A stretch of 64,000 nucleotides of DNA from Bradyrhizobium iriomotense (GCF_018130765.1 NZ_JAFCJZ010000020.1:62001-126000), one strand, 5' to 3'; positions 26,773-36,264 are shown, counted from the stretch's first letter. Translations and numbers: made by a program. The notes: generated by a model not told the origin, from the letters alone.

Positions 26773-29700
26773 TCACCAAGTGTCGATGCACGGCCGCTTC
26801 TTCGCCGTCCTTGCCGGCGGCTTCGGCACGGACCGCAGCCCCGCCATGATCCAGCGCCGCGTCTCGGCGGGGTCGATGACGTTGTCGATCTCGAACACCG
26901 AGGCGATCGAGACCGCCTTACCGTTGGCGTAGAGCTCGGCGACCTTGTTGCGGTAATAGGTCTCGCGCTCCCCAGCGTCGGCGATCGCCTCCATCTCCTT
27001 GCGGAAGCCGAGGCGGACATAGCCCTCCAGGCCCATGCCGCCAAACTCGCCGGTCGGCCAGGCCGCGGTGAAGAACGAGGCGTGGAAGCCGCCGCCGATC
27101 ATCGACTGGGCGCCCAAGCCATAGCCCTTGCGCAGCACGATGCCGAACAGCGGCACGGTGAGGCTCGCGCCTGTTACGAACATGCGCGAGACGTGCCGCA
27201 CGATCGCGGTCTTTTCGGCTTCGGGGCCGACCATGAAACCGGGCGTGTCGCACAGCGAGACGATCGGCAGATCGAAGGCGTCGCAGAGCTGGAGGAAGCG
27301 CGCGGCCTTGTCGCCGGCATCGGCGTCGATCGCGCCGCCGAGATGGCGCGGATTGTTGGCGATCAGACCGAACGGTTTTCCTTCGATGCGGATCAGCGCG
27401 GTGATCATGCCGACGCCATAGTCGCGGCGCAGCTCCAGCACCGAATCCTTGTCTGCGACGAGGTCGATCACGCTGCGGATGTCGTAGACGCGCAGGCGGT
27501 TCTCGGGGATGGCGCGGCGGAGCAGGCGCTGGTCGGCCGCCTCCCAATCCGTCACTGCGCCCTGGAAATAGGACAGGTACTTCTGCGCGACGGATGTCGC
27601 CTCCTCCTCGTCCTCGACGAGGATGTCGATGACGCCGTTCGGCGACTGGAACGTAACAGGACCGACCTCGGCCGGATGATAGACGCCGAGCCCACCGCCC
27701 TCGATCATGGCGGGGCCGCCCATGCCAATCGAGGCGTTCTTGGTGGCGATGATGACGTCGCAGCAGCCGAGCATCGCGGCATTGCCGGCAAAGCAATAGC
27801 CGGAGACGACGCCGATCACGGGCACGAGGCCGGAGAGCCTCGCGAATTGCACGAAGGACGGGCCGTCAAGGCCGGTCATGCCGAGCCGGTCGGTGTCGCC
27901 GGGCCGGCCGCCGCCGCCTTCGGCGTAAAACACCAGCGGCACGCGCCAGTCTTCCGCCAAGGTCAGCATGCGGTCGATCTTCTTGTGGTTCATGTGGCCC
28001 TGCGTGCCCGCAAGCACGGTGTAGTCATAGGCCACGACGATGCAGCGCGCAGCTTCTCCGCCGAACTTCTCGGCGTTGACCGTGGCGACGCCCATGACGA
28101 GGCCATCGGCCGGCGTGTTCTTGATGAGGTCGTCGAGCTTGCGCCGGCGCCGCTGCGCCGCGATGGCGAGGCTCCCGTATTCCATGAACGAGCCGTCGTC
28201 GACGAGCTGGGCGACGTTCTCGCGCGCGGTGCGCTGATTGGTGTTGCGCCGGCGCTCGACCGAGGCGGGGCGATTTTCGTCGAGCGTGTTGGCCTGGCGC
28301 GCAATCAGCTCGGCGAGGTCGGGGCGGATGTGGTCGAGATCGACATCGGCTTCCGCCGCCGTGCTATCGGCCGCGACGTCGAGCGGCTCCAGATACATGA
28401 TCGGCTCGCCATGCATCAGCGTGACGCCGTCACCGGCGATGAGATTCATGACGCGGCCGCCCTGCTCGGCCATGACCAGATGCTCCATCTTCATGGACTC
28501 GATCACGGCGAGTTGCTGGCCGGGGCGGACGATCTCGCCTTGCTTCACCTGGATCGTGACGATGGTGCCCTGCAGGGGTGCCGCGACCATCACCGCGCCT
28601 TCGGGCACCGCTTGGGCAACGTGCGTCTCCGAACCGTGGGCACCGACGTGTTCCGTCGCCGCAAAGTAGAGCGGCTTGGCCGCGCCATCGGCCGCCTCGA
28701 CGAGCTTTGCAATGTTGCGGTCGATGAAATCGGTCGCGATGCGGTTGGTCCTGAAATCGGGATGCGCCAGCACAGCCTGCAGGAAGGCGATGTTGGTGAC
28801 GACGCCGTCAATCCGGAATTCGCGCAGGGCACGCGAGGCTTTTGCGACCACGTCGTGCCAGGCTTCACCCGGCGTATGCACGATCACCTTGGCCAGCAGC
28901 GAGTCGAAGGCGGCGCTGGTCTTGTAGCCGGCATAGCCAAAGCTATCGACACGCACGCCCGGCCCCGACGGCGGCTCGAACACGGCCAGCACACCGCCGG
29001 TGGGATGCGTCGCGCCCGTCTCGTCCAGCGTCTCCATGTTGACGCGAAGCTGCATGGCATAGCCACGCGGCTTCGGGATCGATCCTTGCGCGAGATCGAG
29101 GGACGCCAGCGAAGCGCCCGCGGCAACCGCGAGCTGGGCGCGGACAAGATCGAGGCCGAGCACCTCTTCCGTCACGGTGTGCTCGACCTGGAGCCGCGGA
29201 TTGGCCTCGATGAAGGCAAAGCTGTCCTCGGCGGTGCCGTCGACCAGGAATTCGAAGGTGCCAAGATTGTCGTAAGCCGCCGTTGTCGCAAGCTGCTTCG
29301 CCGCCTCGATGATGCGGCCGCGCAGGGGATCGCTCAGCGACGGGCTCGGCGCAACCTCGACCAGCTTCTGGTGCCGGCGCTGGATGGTGCATTCGCGCTC
29401 CCAGAGATGGGAGATGGCGCCATGGCGGTCGCCGATGATCTGCACCTCGATATGACGGGCCTGCCGGATCAGCCGCTCGGCATAGACGCCGTCATAGCCG
29501 AACGCAGCCTTGGCCTCGGACTGGCAGCGTGCATAGGCCTCCGCAAGATCGGACGCATTCTCCACCACCCGCATGCCGCGGCCGCCGCCGCCGGCCATCG
29601 CCTTGATCACGATCGCAGCATTGCTGCCGAGCGAGGTGAAGAACGCAGTGATTTCCTCGAGGCTCGAGGGACCGCTGGTGCCGGCGATGATCGGCACGCC

Positions 29701-30078
29701 GCAGCGCTTTGCTAGTTGCCGGGCCGCGACCTTGTCGCCGAACAGTTCGAGCGCTGTCGCCTTCGGCCCAACAAAAGTAATGCCTGCATCCGCGCAGGCC
29801 TTTGCGAACGCCGCGTTCTCGCTGAGGAAGCCGTAGCCGGGATGCACGGCATCGCAGCCGGCGGCCTTTGCGACCTTCACCACGGCCTCGATATCGAGAT
29901 AGGCCCGCGCGCCGCGGCCGGGAATTTCGACCGCCTCGTCGGCAACGCGCACGTGCAGCGACAGCGCATCGTCAGCCGGATGGATCGCGACCGTCGCGAT
30001 GCCGGCATCGGCCGCTGCGCGTGCGATGCGGATGGCGATCTCGCCGCGGTTGGCGATCAGGAGCTTCTTGAACGACAT
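26773..30078 (-). CDS. Single-chain biotin-dependent acyl-CoA carboxylase
   Basis: 1101 residues from the ATG at 30078 (an ATG at 30090 is also possible). Order: biotin carboxylase (~1-450; FKKLLIANRGEIAIRIAR, GGGGRGMRVV ATP-grasp loop, ERLIRQARHIEVQIIGD), biotinyl domain with IESMKMEHL (~520-590), then a two-lobe carboxyltransferase (~620-1100; QGHMNHKKIDRM, GYCFAGNAAMLGCCD, CDTPGFMVGPEAEKT, KGYGLGAQSMIGGG). Most bacteria split these functions over two or more proteins; fused forms of this order are a minor class. It carboxylates an acyl-CoA using bicarbonate and ATP; chain length not predictable. Follows the acyl-CoA ligase gene by 12 bp, so ligase product may be its substrate. Confidence 0.92.
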   Translation of the reverse strand: MSFKKLLIANRGEIAIRIARAAADAGIATVAIHPADDALSLHVRVADEAVEIPGRGARAYLDIEAVVKVAKAAGCDAVHPGYGFLSENAAFAKACADAGITFVGPKATALELFGDKVAARQLAKRCGVPIIAGTSGPSSLEEITAFFTSLGSNAAIVIKAMAGGGGRGMRVVENASDLAEAYARCQSEAKAAFGYDGVYAERLIRQARHIEVQIIGDRHGAISHLWERECTIQRRHQKLVEVAPSPSLSDPLRGRIIEAAKQLATTAAYDNLGTFEFLVDGTAEDSFAFIEANPRLQVEHTVTEEVLGLDLVRAQLAVAAGASLASLDLAQGSIPKPRGYAMQLRVNMETLDETGATHPTGGVLAVFEPPSGPGVRVDSFGYAGYKTSAAFDSLLAKVIVHTPGEAWHDVVAKASRALREFRIDGVVTNIAFLQAVLAHPDFRTNRIATDFIDRNIAKLVEAADGAAKPLYFAATEHVGAHGSETHVAQAVPEGAVMVAAPLQGTIVTIQVKQGEIVRPGQQLAVIESMKMEHLVMAEQGGRVMNLIAGDGVTLMHGEPIMYLEPLDVAADSTAAEADVDLDHIRPDLAELIARQANTLDENRPASVERRRNTNQRTARENVAQLVDDGSFMEYGSLAIAAQRRRRKLDDLIKNTPADGLVMGVATVNAEKFGGEAARCIVVAYDYTVLAGTQGHMNHKKIDRMLTLAEDWRVPLVFYAEGGGGRPGDTDRLGMTGLDGPSFVQFARLSGLVPVIGVVSGYCFAGNAAMLGCCDVIIATKNASIGMGGPAMIEGGGLGVYHPAEVGPVTFQSPNGVIDILVEDEEEATSVAQKYLSYFQGAVTDWEAADQRLLRRAIPENRLRVYDIRSVIDLVADKDSVLELRRDYGVGMITALIRIEGKPFGLIANNPRHLGGAIDADAGDKAARFLQLCDAFDLPIVSLCDTPGFMVGPEAEKTAIVRHVSRMFVTGASLTVPLFGIVLRKGYGLGAQSMIGGGFHASFFTAAWPTGEFGGMGLEGYVRLGFRKEMEAIADAGERETYYRNKVAELYANGKAVSIASVFEIDNVIDPAETRRWIMAGLRSVPKPPARTAKKRPCIDTW

Positions 30079-30090
30079 CGTATCTCTCAT

Positions 30091-31812
30091 TCAGACAGCA
30101 GCAGGAAGATTCGGATCGAGGTCCTGCTTCTTCACCTTGCCCGTCGCCGTGAGCGGCAGGGCTTCGATAATACGCACTTCCGGGACCTTGTAGACGGCCA
30201 TGCGCTCGGCACACCAGGCGCGCAGGTCCTCTGCGGAGATGGTGCCGACCGCCTCCGGCTTGAGCTGGATATAGGCGACCGGCACCTGGCCCTTATCAGG
30301 ATCGTCGCGCCCGACCACACCCGAGCCCAGCACCTTGGGATGCTGCCCGAGCAGCGCCTCGATCTCCGGCGGGAATACGCTCATACCCTTGACCTTGAGC
30401 ATTTCCTTGCGGCGGCCGAGGAAATGCAGAAAACCGTCCTTGTCGATGGTGCCGATATCGCCGGTACGCAGCCAGCCGTCGATCAGCGATTCCGCGGTCG
30501 CCTCCGGCTTGTTCCAGTAGCTCTTGAGCAGCGACGGCGTGCGCACGCGGATCTCGCCTTCGGCGCCGAGCGGCAACAGCGCGCCGGTCTCGAAATCGGT
30601 AATCTTGAACTCGGCGCCGGGGACCGGCAGGCCAACGAAGATCGGCTGGTTGTTGAGATCGAAATCGTCGTCCTGGAAGCCTGATGTGAAGGTGTTGGAG
30701 GTGTGGGTCTCGGTCATGCCCCAGGCCGCCTCCATCAGGATCGTGCCGGTGAGATCCTTCCAGCGCCTGCGGTAGTCGGCGTTGAGTTTCTTGACGAAGG
30801 AGACGACGCGCACCTGCTTCAACGACGAGAGGTCGAACTCGCGCCAACGCGGATGGTCCATCAGCTCGACCGCGCCGTCGACCGGCATCGCCGTGATCGT
30901 GACCTTGTACTTGTCGATGGCGGCCATCGCGCCGACGGCATCCCAGCGCGCGAGCAGGACCAGTGTCGCGCCGGAGAACAGCGGGAAGATCAGGCCGAAG
31001 TTTTCACCGGCAATCCAGAATTCGGGGAAGAACGACAGGAACACGCTGCTCTCATCCGACAGCACCGAGATGCCGGAATTGGCGGCCGCCGTATAGACCA
31101 TGTCGCGATGGGTATGGACGCAGCCCTTGGGCATGCCGGTGGTGCCGCCGGTGTAGTTGAGCGCAGCGACGTCATCGAGGCCGGTCGGCGGCAGCGGCGT
31201 GGGCGCTGACATCGTGGCGAGCGCCGGCAGCAGATCGGTTGCGCCTGGGACGGCGACGCGTGGCGTGCGGATCGAATCCGGTGCAGGAAAAGCCGGCGCG
31301 GCCGGCACCACATCGGCGAAGCTGGTGACGATGATCTCGCGCAGCCGCACCTCGCCCCTCACCTGTTCGACCACGGGGATGAGCTGGTCCAGCGCCACAA
31401 TCACCTCGGCCTGGGTGTCGTTGAGCTCGTAGGACAATTCGAACGCGCGCGACAGCGGGCTGACGGGGACGTGGACCGCACCGAGCTTCAAGATGCCGAA
31501 GAACACGATATGGAATTGCGGGCAGTTCGGCAGGAAGACGGCGACGCGGTCGCCCTTGCGCACGCCCTTCGCCTGCAGCAGCGCTGCAAAGCGATCGCTC
31601 TGCTGATCCAGATCGGCATAGGTGGTGACATGCCCGTAGAAGATCACGGCAGGTCGCGCCGGACTGCGCTTCGCCCAGGCGCGCAGATATTCCGTCAGAG
31701 GAACTTCGCCGTGCAGATAGTTCGGCGAACGCGGCATGCCCTTCGGCCAGGCCTTGTCCCACAGGCCCCGCAAGGTGGCGAGGTAATCCTTCTCGTTGAG
31801 GCCTGCACTCAT
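30091..31812 (-). CDS. AMP-forming acyl-CoA ligase (class I adenylate-forming enzyme)
   Basis: 573 residues from the ATG at 31812. Motifs: P-loop YTGGTTGMPKGC, A5-like WGMTETHTSN, GWLRTGDIGTIDKDGFLHFLGRRKEM, and C-terminal LPLTATGKVKKQDL with the catalytic Lys. Activates a carboxylic acid to its CoA thioester with ATP. First gene of a likely two-gene operon with the single-chain carboxylase. A perfect 9-bp inverted repeat lies 53 bp upstream of its start. Confidence 0.92.
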   Translation of the reverse strand: MSAGLNEKDYLATLRGLWDKAWPKGMPRSPNYLHGEVPLTEYLRAWAKRSPARPAVIFYGHVTTYADLDQQSDRFAALLQAKGVRKGDRVAVFLPNCPQFHIVFFGILKLGAVHVPVSPLSRAFELSYELNDTQAEVIVALDQLIPVVEQVRGEVRLREIIVTSFADVVPAAPAFPAPDSIRTPRVAVPGATDLLPALATMSAPTPLPPTGLDDVAALNYTGGTTGMPKGCVHTHRDMVYTAAANSGISVLSDESSVFLSFFPEFWIAGENFGLIFPLFSGATLVLLARWDAVGAMAAIDKYKVTITAMPVDGAVELMDHPRWREFDLSSLKQVRVVSFVKKLNADYRRRWKDLTGTILMEAAWGMTETHTSNTFTSGFQDDDFDLNNQPIFVGLPVPGAEFKITDFETGALLPLGAEGEIRVRTPSLLKSYWNKPEATAESLIDGWLRTGDIGTIDKDGFLHFLGRRKEMLKVKGMSVFPPEIEALLGQHPKVLGSGVVGRDDPDKGQVPVAYIQLKPEAVGTISAEDLRAWCAERMAVYKVPEVRIIEALPLTATGKVKKQDLDPNLPAAV

Positions 31813-31864
31813 GGCGTCTTTTCCCGTGCTGCTTTTCTTATCGCGAGGGACGCAACGCGCCATC

Positions 31865-31888
31865 GCTCGACCTCGTTACAGGTCGAGC
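31865..31888. promoter_or_regulatory. Inverted repeat upstream of the ligase-carboxylase operon
   Basis: GCTCGACCT-N6-AGGTCGAGC, a perfect 9-bp dyad, about 50 bp before the ligase start. A TTGACA sequence reads toward the ligase at 31907-31902, but the -10 spacing is not clear. Fits an operator overlapping the promoter, or an mRNA leader hairpin; which regulator would bind is unknown. Confidence 0.45.
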
Positions 31889-31960
31889 ACGGCAGAGTTC
31901 ATGTCAAGGAAAACAGTTTTCCGTGGTACGGCCGATGCCGCGTCGCGGAAAAACCAGACG

Positions 31961-32632
31961 TTACGCGGTGACGAGACCAATGATCCGCCGCACGGCAGAC
32001 GGGATCGGCGCGATGACCGGCACGGCGAACATCGGCTGAAGCTCGCGCGCCGCTTCACCCAGCGGCCCGCCGCCGATGATGACCGCTTCAGCCCCGTCCT
32101 GCGCGATGCAGGCCTCGACCTCGCCGGCCAGCGCCGCCCGCAGCCGCGCCGGATCGCGCATCAGCGCCTCGGGATCGCCGTCGGCAAAGCGCGTGCCGGT
32201 GTAGAGCGCACGCAAGCCCAGCGTATCAGGCAATGCGTCGATCTTCGCTTTCAGCAGCGGCGTCGTGGTCGCCACGCCAAACCGGCGACCGTTCTCTCCG
32301 GCTTCCAGCATCGCGGACTCGCCGATGCCCACGGCAGGCAGCGTCATCGCCGCCCTGATCCCGGCGAGACCGGGATCGCCGAATGCCGACACGATGATGC
32401 CGTCGCACGCAGAGCTGTTGGCACGCGCGATTTCCTCGACCTCTGACGCAGCCGCCTCCAGCGCAGCCGCCGAGACGATCATCCTGGGCGCACGCGTTGC
32501 CGTGGCGCCGACGATGTCGAAACCATCGGCGGCAGCGGACCTGGCGATCGCCACCATCATCGCGGTGGTCGCCTCATTGCTGTTCGGATTGATCAGGAGG
32601 ATGCGCGCGCGCCGATCGGAGTTTTGGCCCAT
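31961..32632 (-). CDS. Asp/Glu/hydantoin racemase-family protein lacking both catalytic cysteines
   Basis: 223 residues of the racemase fold (ILLINPNSNEATTAMM start, SAFGDPGLAG, FGVATTTPLL, GAEAVIIGGGPLGEAA). In hydantoin and allantoin racemases Cys residues stand at the positions that read Ala in SAFGDPGL and Gly in IIGGGPLG here. The two cysteines present (SACDG, EACIAQ) are not at these sites. It may be a decarboxylase, hydrolase or isomerase with altered chemistry, or inactive. Ends ~150 bp before the ligase gene in the same direction. Confidence 0.82.
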   Translation of the reverse strand: MGQNSDRRARILLINPNSNEATTAMMVAIARSAAADGFDIVGATATRAPRMIVSAAALEAAASEVEEIARANSSACDGIIVSAFGDPGLAGIRAAMTLPAVGIGESAMLEAGENGRRFGVATTTPLLKAKIDALPDTLGLRALYTGTRFADGDPEALMRDPARLRAALAGEVEACIAQDGAEAVIIGGGPLGEAARELQPMFAVPVIAPIPSAVRRIIGLVTA

Positions 32633-32644
32633 CCTCCCGCTATA

Positions 32645-34327
32645 CTAGGCCGCCCGCACGCCCGCAACGAAGGTGCTGACCTCGTCCTGGAGCGATTGCA
32701 GCTTCTGCGACAGCCTGCCGCTCGATTGCAGCACGAGGCCGGCGGCCTGGCCGGTCTCGGCGGTCGCATCAGTAACGCCGGAGATGTTTTGCGAGACCTG
32801 GTCGGTGCCGGAGGCCGCCTCCTGCACGCTGTGCGCGATCGCCTGCGTCGCGGCGCCCTGCTCCTCGACTGCAGCCGCGATCGACGAGGAGATCTCGTTG
32901 ACCTCCATGATGGTCTTGCGGATGCTGTCGATGTTGCCGACAACCTGGTTGGTCTCGGCCTGGATCGCGGTGATCTGCGCACCGATCTCGTCGGTCGCCT
33001 TCGCGGTCTGGCTCGCCAGCGATTTGACTTCGCTGGCGACCACCGCAAAGCCCTTGCCGGCTTCGCCCGCACGCGCCGCCTCGATGGTGGCGTTGAGTGC
33101 GAGCAAATTGGTCTGCGAGGCGATCTGGTTGATGAGGTCGATGACCTCGCCGATCTTGTGCGCGGCAGCAGCCAGCCCCTGCACGGTATCGTTGGTGCGC
33201 TGGCCGTCGGCGGCGGCCTTGTCGGCCACTGATGCGGCCTGCGCGACGCGCTGGCTGATCTCGGTGATCGAGGACGACAGCTGGCCAGCGGCGGACGCCA
33301 CCGTCTGCACGTTGGCCGAGGCCTGCTGGCAGGCGGTCGCGACGAAGCTCGCACGGTCGGTCGCCTTGTTCGCGGTCTCCGACATGCCCTGCGCGGCCTG
33401 CTGCATCTCGCGCGCTTCGTTGAAGACGTCGCGGACCACGGCCTGCACGCTCGCCTCGAACTTTCCGGCGAGATCGGCCATCGTCCGACGCTTCTCGTCA
33501 TCCGCCTTGCGCTTCAGCTCGTTCTGCTCGGCATGCATCTGCTGCACCGCCGACGCATTGTCCTTGAACACGGCGAGCGCCTTGGCGAGCCCGCCGACCT
33601 CGTCGCGACGATCGGTGTAGGGCACCTCGAACGCACTGTCGCCGGCGGCAAGGCGTTCAGTCAGCGCGGTGATCTTCGCGAGCGGCTTCGTGACACTGCG
33701 GCCGATCACGAACGAGGCGCCGAGCACAACCACGAGCACGATAAGACACACCAGCGCAAACGTCATCGCGTTCTGACGGAACACGGCGTCGACGTCGTCG
33801 AGATAGATGCCGGTGCCGATGATCCAGCCCCAGGGCGCAAAGCCCTTCACATAGGAGATTTTTCCGACCGGCTGGTCGAAGCCGGGCTTCGGCCAGAGGT
33901 AACCATAGAAGCCCGCGCCCTGCTTGTTGACGACGTCAACGAAACCCATGAACAGCGCGTTGCCCGCGGGATCCTTCATCCCGGAGAGATCCTTGCCGTC
34001 GAGCTCGGGCTTGATCGGGTGCATGACCATCTTGGGGGTCATGTCGTTGATCCAGAAATACTCGACCTTGTCGTAACGCAGGCTCTTGATTTGCGCGATC
34101 GCGGCGGCCTGCGCCTGCTCGCGCGACAGTTTTCCGTCGCTCTCGAGCTTCTGGAAATGGGCCAGGATGCCGTAGCCGACGTCGACCATGTGCTGCGTCT
34201 TGGCCTCGCGATCGGCGATCATCTGCGCGCGCAAGGTCGAAAGCGCGATCGGCGCCAGCGCGATCATGCCGAGAAGGCTGATGCCGACAATGAGGACCAG
34301 CTTGAAACTGATACGGGAGAAAATCAT
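32645..34327 (-). CDS. Methyl-accepting chemotaxis protein with periplasmic sCache domain
   Basis: 560 residues from the ATG at 34327. TM1 (~7-30), a periplasmic single-Cache domain (~35-180; AHFQKLESDGKLSREQAQAA, YFWINDMTPKMVMHP, GTGIYLDDVDAVF), TM2 (~185-207), HAMP, and a cytoplasmic signalling domain with hairpin tip region EAARAGEAGKGFAVVASEVK. sCache_2 receptors of this type bind short carboxylates. Located at the cell pole; substrate not predictable. Ends 12 bp before the racemase-like gene begins. Confidence 0.93.
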   Translation of the reverse strand: MIFSRISFKLVLIVGISLLGMIALAPIALSTLRAQMIADREAKTQHMVDVGYGILAHFQKLESDGKLSREQAQAAAIAQIKSLRYDKVEYFWINDMTPKMVMHPIKPELDGKDLSGMKDPAGNALFMGFVDVVNKQGAGFYGYLWPKPGFDQPVGKISYVKGFAPWGWIIGTGIYLDDVDAVFRQNAMTFALVCLIVLVVVLGASFVIGRSVTKPLAKITALTERLAAGDSAFEVPYTDRRDEVGGLAKALAVFKDNASAVQQMHAEQNELKRKADDEKRRTMADLAGKFEASVQAVVRDVFNEAREMQQAAQGMSETANKATDRASFVATACQQASANVQTVASAAGQLSSSITEISQRVAQAASVADKAAADGQRTNDTVQGLAAAAHKIGEVIDLINQIASQTNLLALNATIEAARAGEAGKGFAVVASEVKSLASQTAKATDEIGAQITAIQAETNQVVGNIDSIRKTIMEVNEISSSIAAAVEEQGAATQAIAHSVQEAASGTDQVSQNISGVTDATAETGQAAGLVLQSSGRLSQKLQSLQDEVSTFVAGVRAA

Positions 34328-34610
34328 CAGGGCTCGCAAGAATTGGCAATGGTGATATGCGAGATTATCCTGCTCTCCTTAGCAAAGCTTTAAGCATTCG
34401 GGTCCCGAACGCCCGCAGGATTGCGTGGGACGGCCGGCGGCATGCTGCGGGCTTGCCAGGCTGGCCGTGCGGAAATCCAAGCTTTTCAAATCTAGAAGAC
34501 CTCGATATCGGCCCTCCGTGCGTTGACTTGGCGAAGCCTCTGGCCGAACGATCGGCACAGATCATCAGCGCCAGCAGAAAGCGCTGCGCGCCGCCAAAGG
34601 CCAGAACTCA

Positions 34611-35111
34611 ATGCATCAATCGACATACGCAAGGCCCCTCGAGCTGCCCGCACTGACCGCGGCGGAGCGGCTCTTCGTCTGGGGATTTCGTGCCAAGGCG
34701 CGAAGCGGCAGCGCCGTTCCGACGGCGGCCGACATCCAGCAGGTGTACGACCATTTTCGCGTCGGCGACGCCGTGCCGTCGCTGGAATCCATCATCGAGA
34801 TCTTCGCCTGCACGGCGCATACCGCGATCGAGGTGCACTGCCCCACCTGTCCGCGCATGTCGGAGAGCGAGTGCGGCATCCTGCGGGCAATCGCCGCCGC
34901 GCAGAAAGAGCGCGACGATGTCGCGCGTGAGCAGTTCGAGTACTGGCTGCCGCCGGTGGGCGCGGATTGGGCGCTGGCGCCGGTGCGGGGCCTCGCGACG
35001 ATCTTCCGCATGGCCGGCCTCATCCTGCCTGACCGGCACGTCGCCTCACGCGGCCATGACCGCATGATGGCGATGAAGAGCTGGTTCGTGGGCAGCCCCA
35101 CATTGCATTGA
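34611..35111 (+). CDS. Uncharacterised Cys-cluster protein 1
   Basis: 166 residues, soluble, no recognised family. Mostly helical, with a central cysteine cluster HCPTCPRMSESEC near residues 76-88 followed by a helix (GILRAIAAAQKERDD). The pattern R-[ML]-S-x2-E-x4-R-x2-A-x-A is shared at identical spacing with the next protein. Its stop overlaps the end of the previous gap region of the next gene, so the two are probably one transcript. A metal or Fe-S site is possible with the Cys residues. Function unknown. Confidence 0.75.
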   Translation: MHQSTYARPLELPALTAAERLFVWGFRAKARSGSAVPTAADIQQVYDHFRVGDAVPSLESIIEIFACTAHTAIEVHCPTCPRMSESECGILRAIAAAQKERDDVAREQFEYWLPPVGADWALAPVRGLATIFRMAGLILPDRHVASRGHDRMMAMKSWFVGSPTLH

Positions 35112-35122
35112 CGAGATCGTTC

Positions 35123-35596
35123 ATGATGCAGGCCATTTGCGATTCTGCGCCGGATCCGGACGCGGACCAGCCGCGGCTCTGTCCACTTCAAGCCGCGCTT
35201 GCGAACCGTCCGAACGTCGAAAGCTACGACCAGTTTTCCCGCGTCGCGCTGTCGCTGTTCCGCTTCATTGGAGCTGCCTATGCGACCGGCGCATCAGATT
35301 GCTGGGAAGCGGCCTATCGCTTTGCGGACGAGGCGCCCGGCATTGCCGACAGCCCGCTGCTGGTCGCACGCGCGGCTGCGCTGGTCAGGATCCTGCGCAG
35401 CGGCCGGCCGTGCGAGCTGTGCCTCATGCCGCCATCCTGCAAGCGCCTGTCGAAGGACGAGGCAGAGTTGATGCGACTGCTGGCGATCGCCCGCAGCAAG
35501 CAGCCTGGCGAACTTGAATCGGTCGTCAGCCAGTTCGTCGGCAACGAGAACGAGATTGCGACAACGCGAGCAGTCAACGCGCTTGCAATCTGCTGA
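35123..35596 (+). CDS. Uncharacterised Cys-cluster protein 2 (paralogue of the previous)
   Basis: 157 residues from the ATG at 35123 (a TTG at 35108 overlapping the previous stop is possible). Helical, with CELCLMPPSCKRLSKDEAEL near the middle and then MRLLAIARSKQ. The C-x2-C pair and RLSKDEAELMRLLAIA align without gaps to RMSESECGILRAIAAA of the preceding protein. No known domain. Convergent with the TetR gene, 3 bp away. Confidence 0.72.
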   Translation: MMQAICDSAPDPDADQPRLCPLQAALANRPNVESYDQFSRVALSLFRFIGAAYATGASDCWEAAYRFADEAPGIADSPLLVARAAALVRILRSGRPCELCLMPPSCKRLSKDEAELMRLLAIARSKQPGELESVVSQFVGNENEIATTRAVNALAIC

Positions 35597-35599
35597 CAC

Positions 35600-36199
35600 C
35601 TAACCACCCTTCTTGTCGAGCACGAGATCGATCGTGTGCGCGGCGATCTTGCGCAGCTGGGCTTCGTCGCCGTAGGCGCGTTCGAGCACGGCAAGGCCGC
35701 GCGTCACCGTAATGATATGCAGCGCTGCGACTGCGGGATTGCCGTTGAACTCGCCGCGCCTGGCGCCCGCCGACAACGTGTCCTGAACCAGCGCGGTGAT
35801 GCGGGAGACGAGGCTCGCAAAGACTTGGCGCGCCTCTTCATCCAGCCCTTCGCCTTCCGCCGCGCCGAGCTCCATCAAGCCGCGCGTGGTCGGACATCCC
35901 CGCGGCGGCGAGCCGGAACGGAAATTGGCGATCGTCAGCTCGAAGAACGTGGTGAGGCGTTTGCGCAAAGACCCCGTCCCGAGCGCCTTTTGCAGGCCGA
36001 GCAGATAGTCGCCCGCGTAACGCTCATAGGCCTGCAGGAACAGCGCTTCCTTGCTGCCGAAGGCGTTATAGAGGCTGCCGCGCTGGACACCGGCGTCGCG
36101 CGCGATGTCCGACAGCGAGGTGCCGCGGACGCCCTTGCGCCAGAACTGGTCGAACGCGATGCGCAGGACATCGTCATGGTCGAACTCGCGCGGCCTCAA
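35600..36199 (-). CDS. TetR/AcrR family repressor
   Basis: 199 residues from a TTG at 36199: GGAGGAG lies 6 bases upstream, and this start leaves the operator region free; an ATG at 36241 would place coding sequence across the operators. N-terminal HTH (FDQFWRKGVRGTSLSDIARD ... RGSLYNAFGSKEALFLQAYE), C-terminal ligand domain with GCPTTRGLMELGAAEG, like the NemR/AcuR-type group that controls stress and electrophile genes. Divergent from the tautomerase gene, which is the probable target along with itself. Confidence 0.9.
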   Translation of the reverse strand: MRPREFDHDDVLRIAFDQFWRKGVRGTSLSDIARDAGVQRGSLYNAFGSKEALFLQAYERYAGDYLLGLQKALGTGSLRKRLTTFFELTIANFRSGSPPRGCPTTRGLMELGAAEGEGLDEEARQVFASLVSRITALVQDTLSAGARRGEFNGNPAVAALHIITVTRGLAVLERAYGDEAQLRKIAAHTIDLVLDKKGG

Positions 36200-36219
36200 A
36201 TGCTGCTCCTCCAATAGTA

Positions 36220-36264
36220 TTTGACACAACGTCAAGAACATGGTTTCTCGACATCGTGTCAAAA
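36220..36264. promoter_or_regulatory. Double operator between tetR and tautomerase genes
   Basis: Two inverted copies of TTTGACACRAYGTCRAGAA, one reading right from 36220 and one reading left from 36263, meeting around CATGG at 36239-36243. Each copy carries its own short dyad TTGAC/GTCAA (exact at 36221-36235). The TTGACA cores could also be -35 boxes. Symmetry and location fit binding of a TetR dimer at each copy. Confidence 0.7.
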
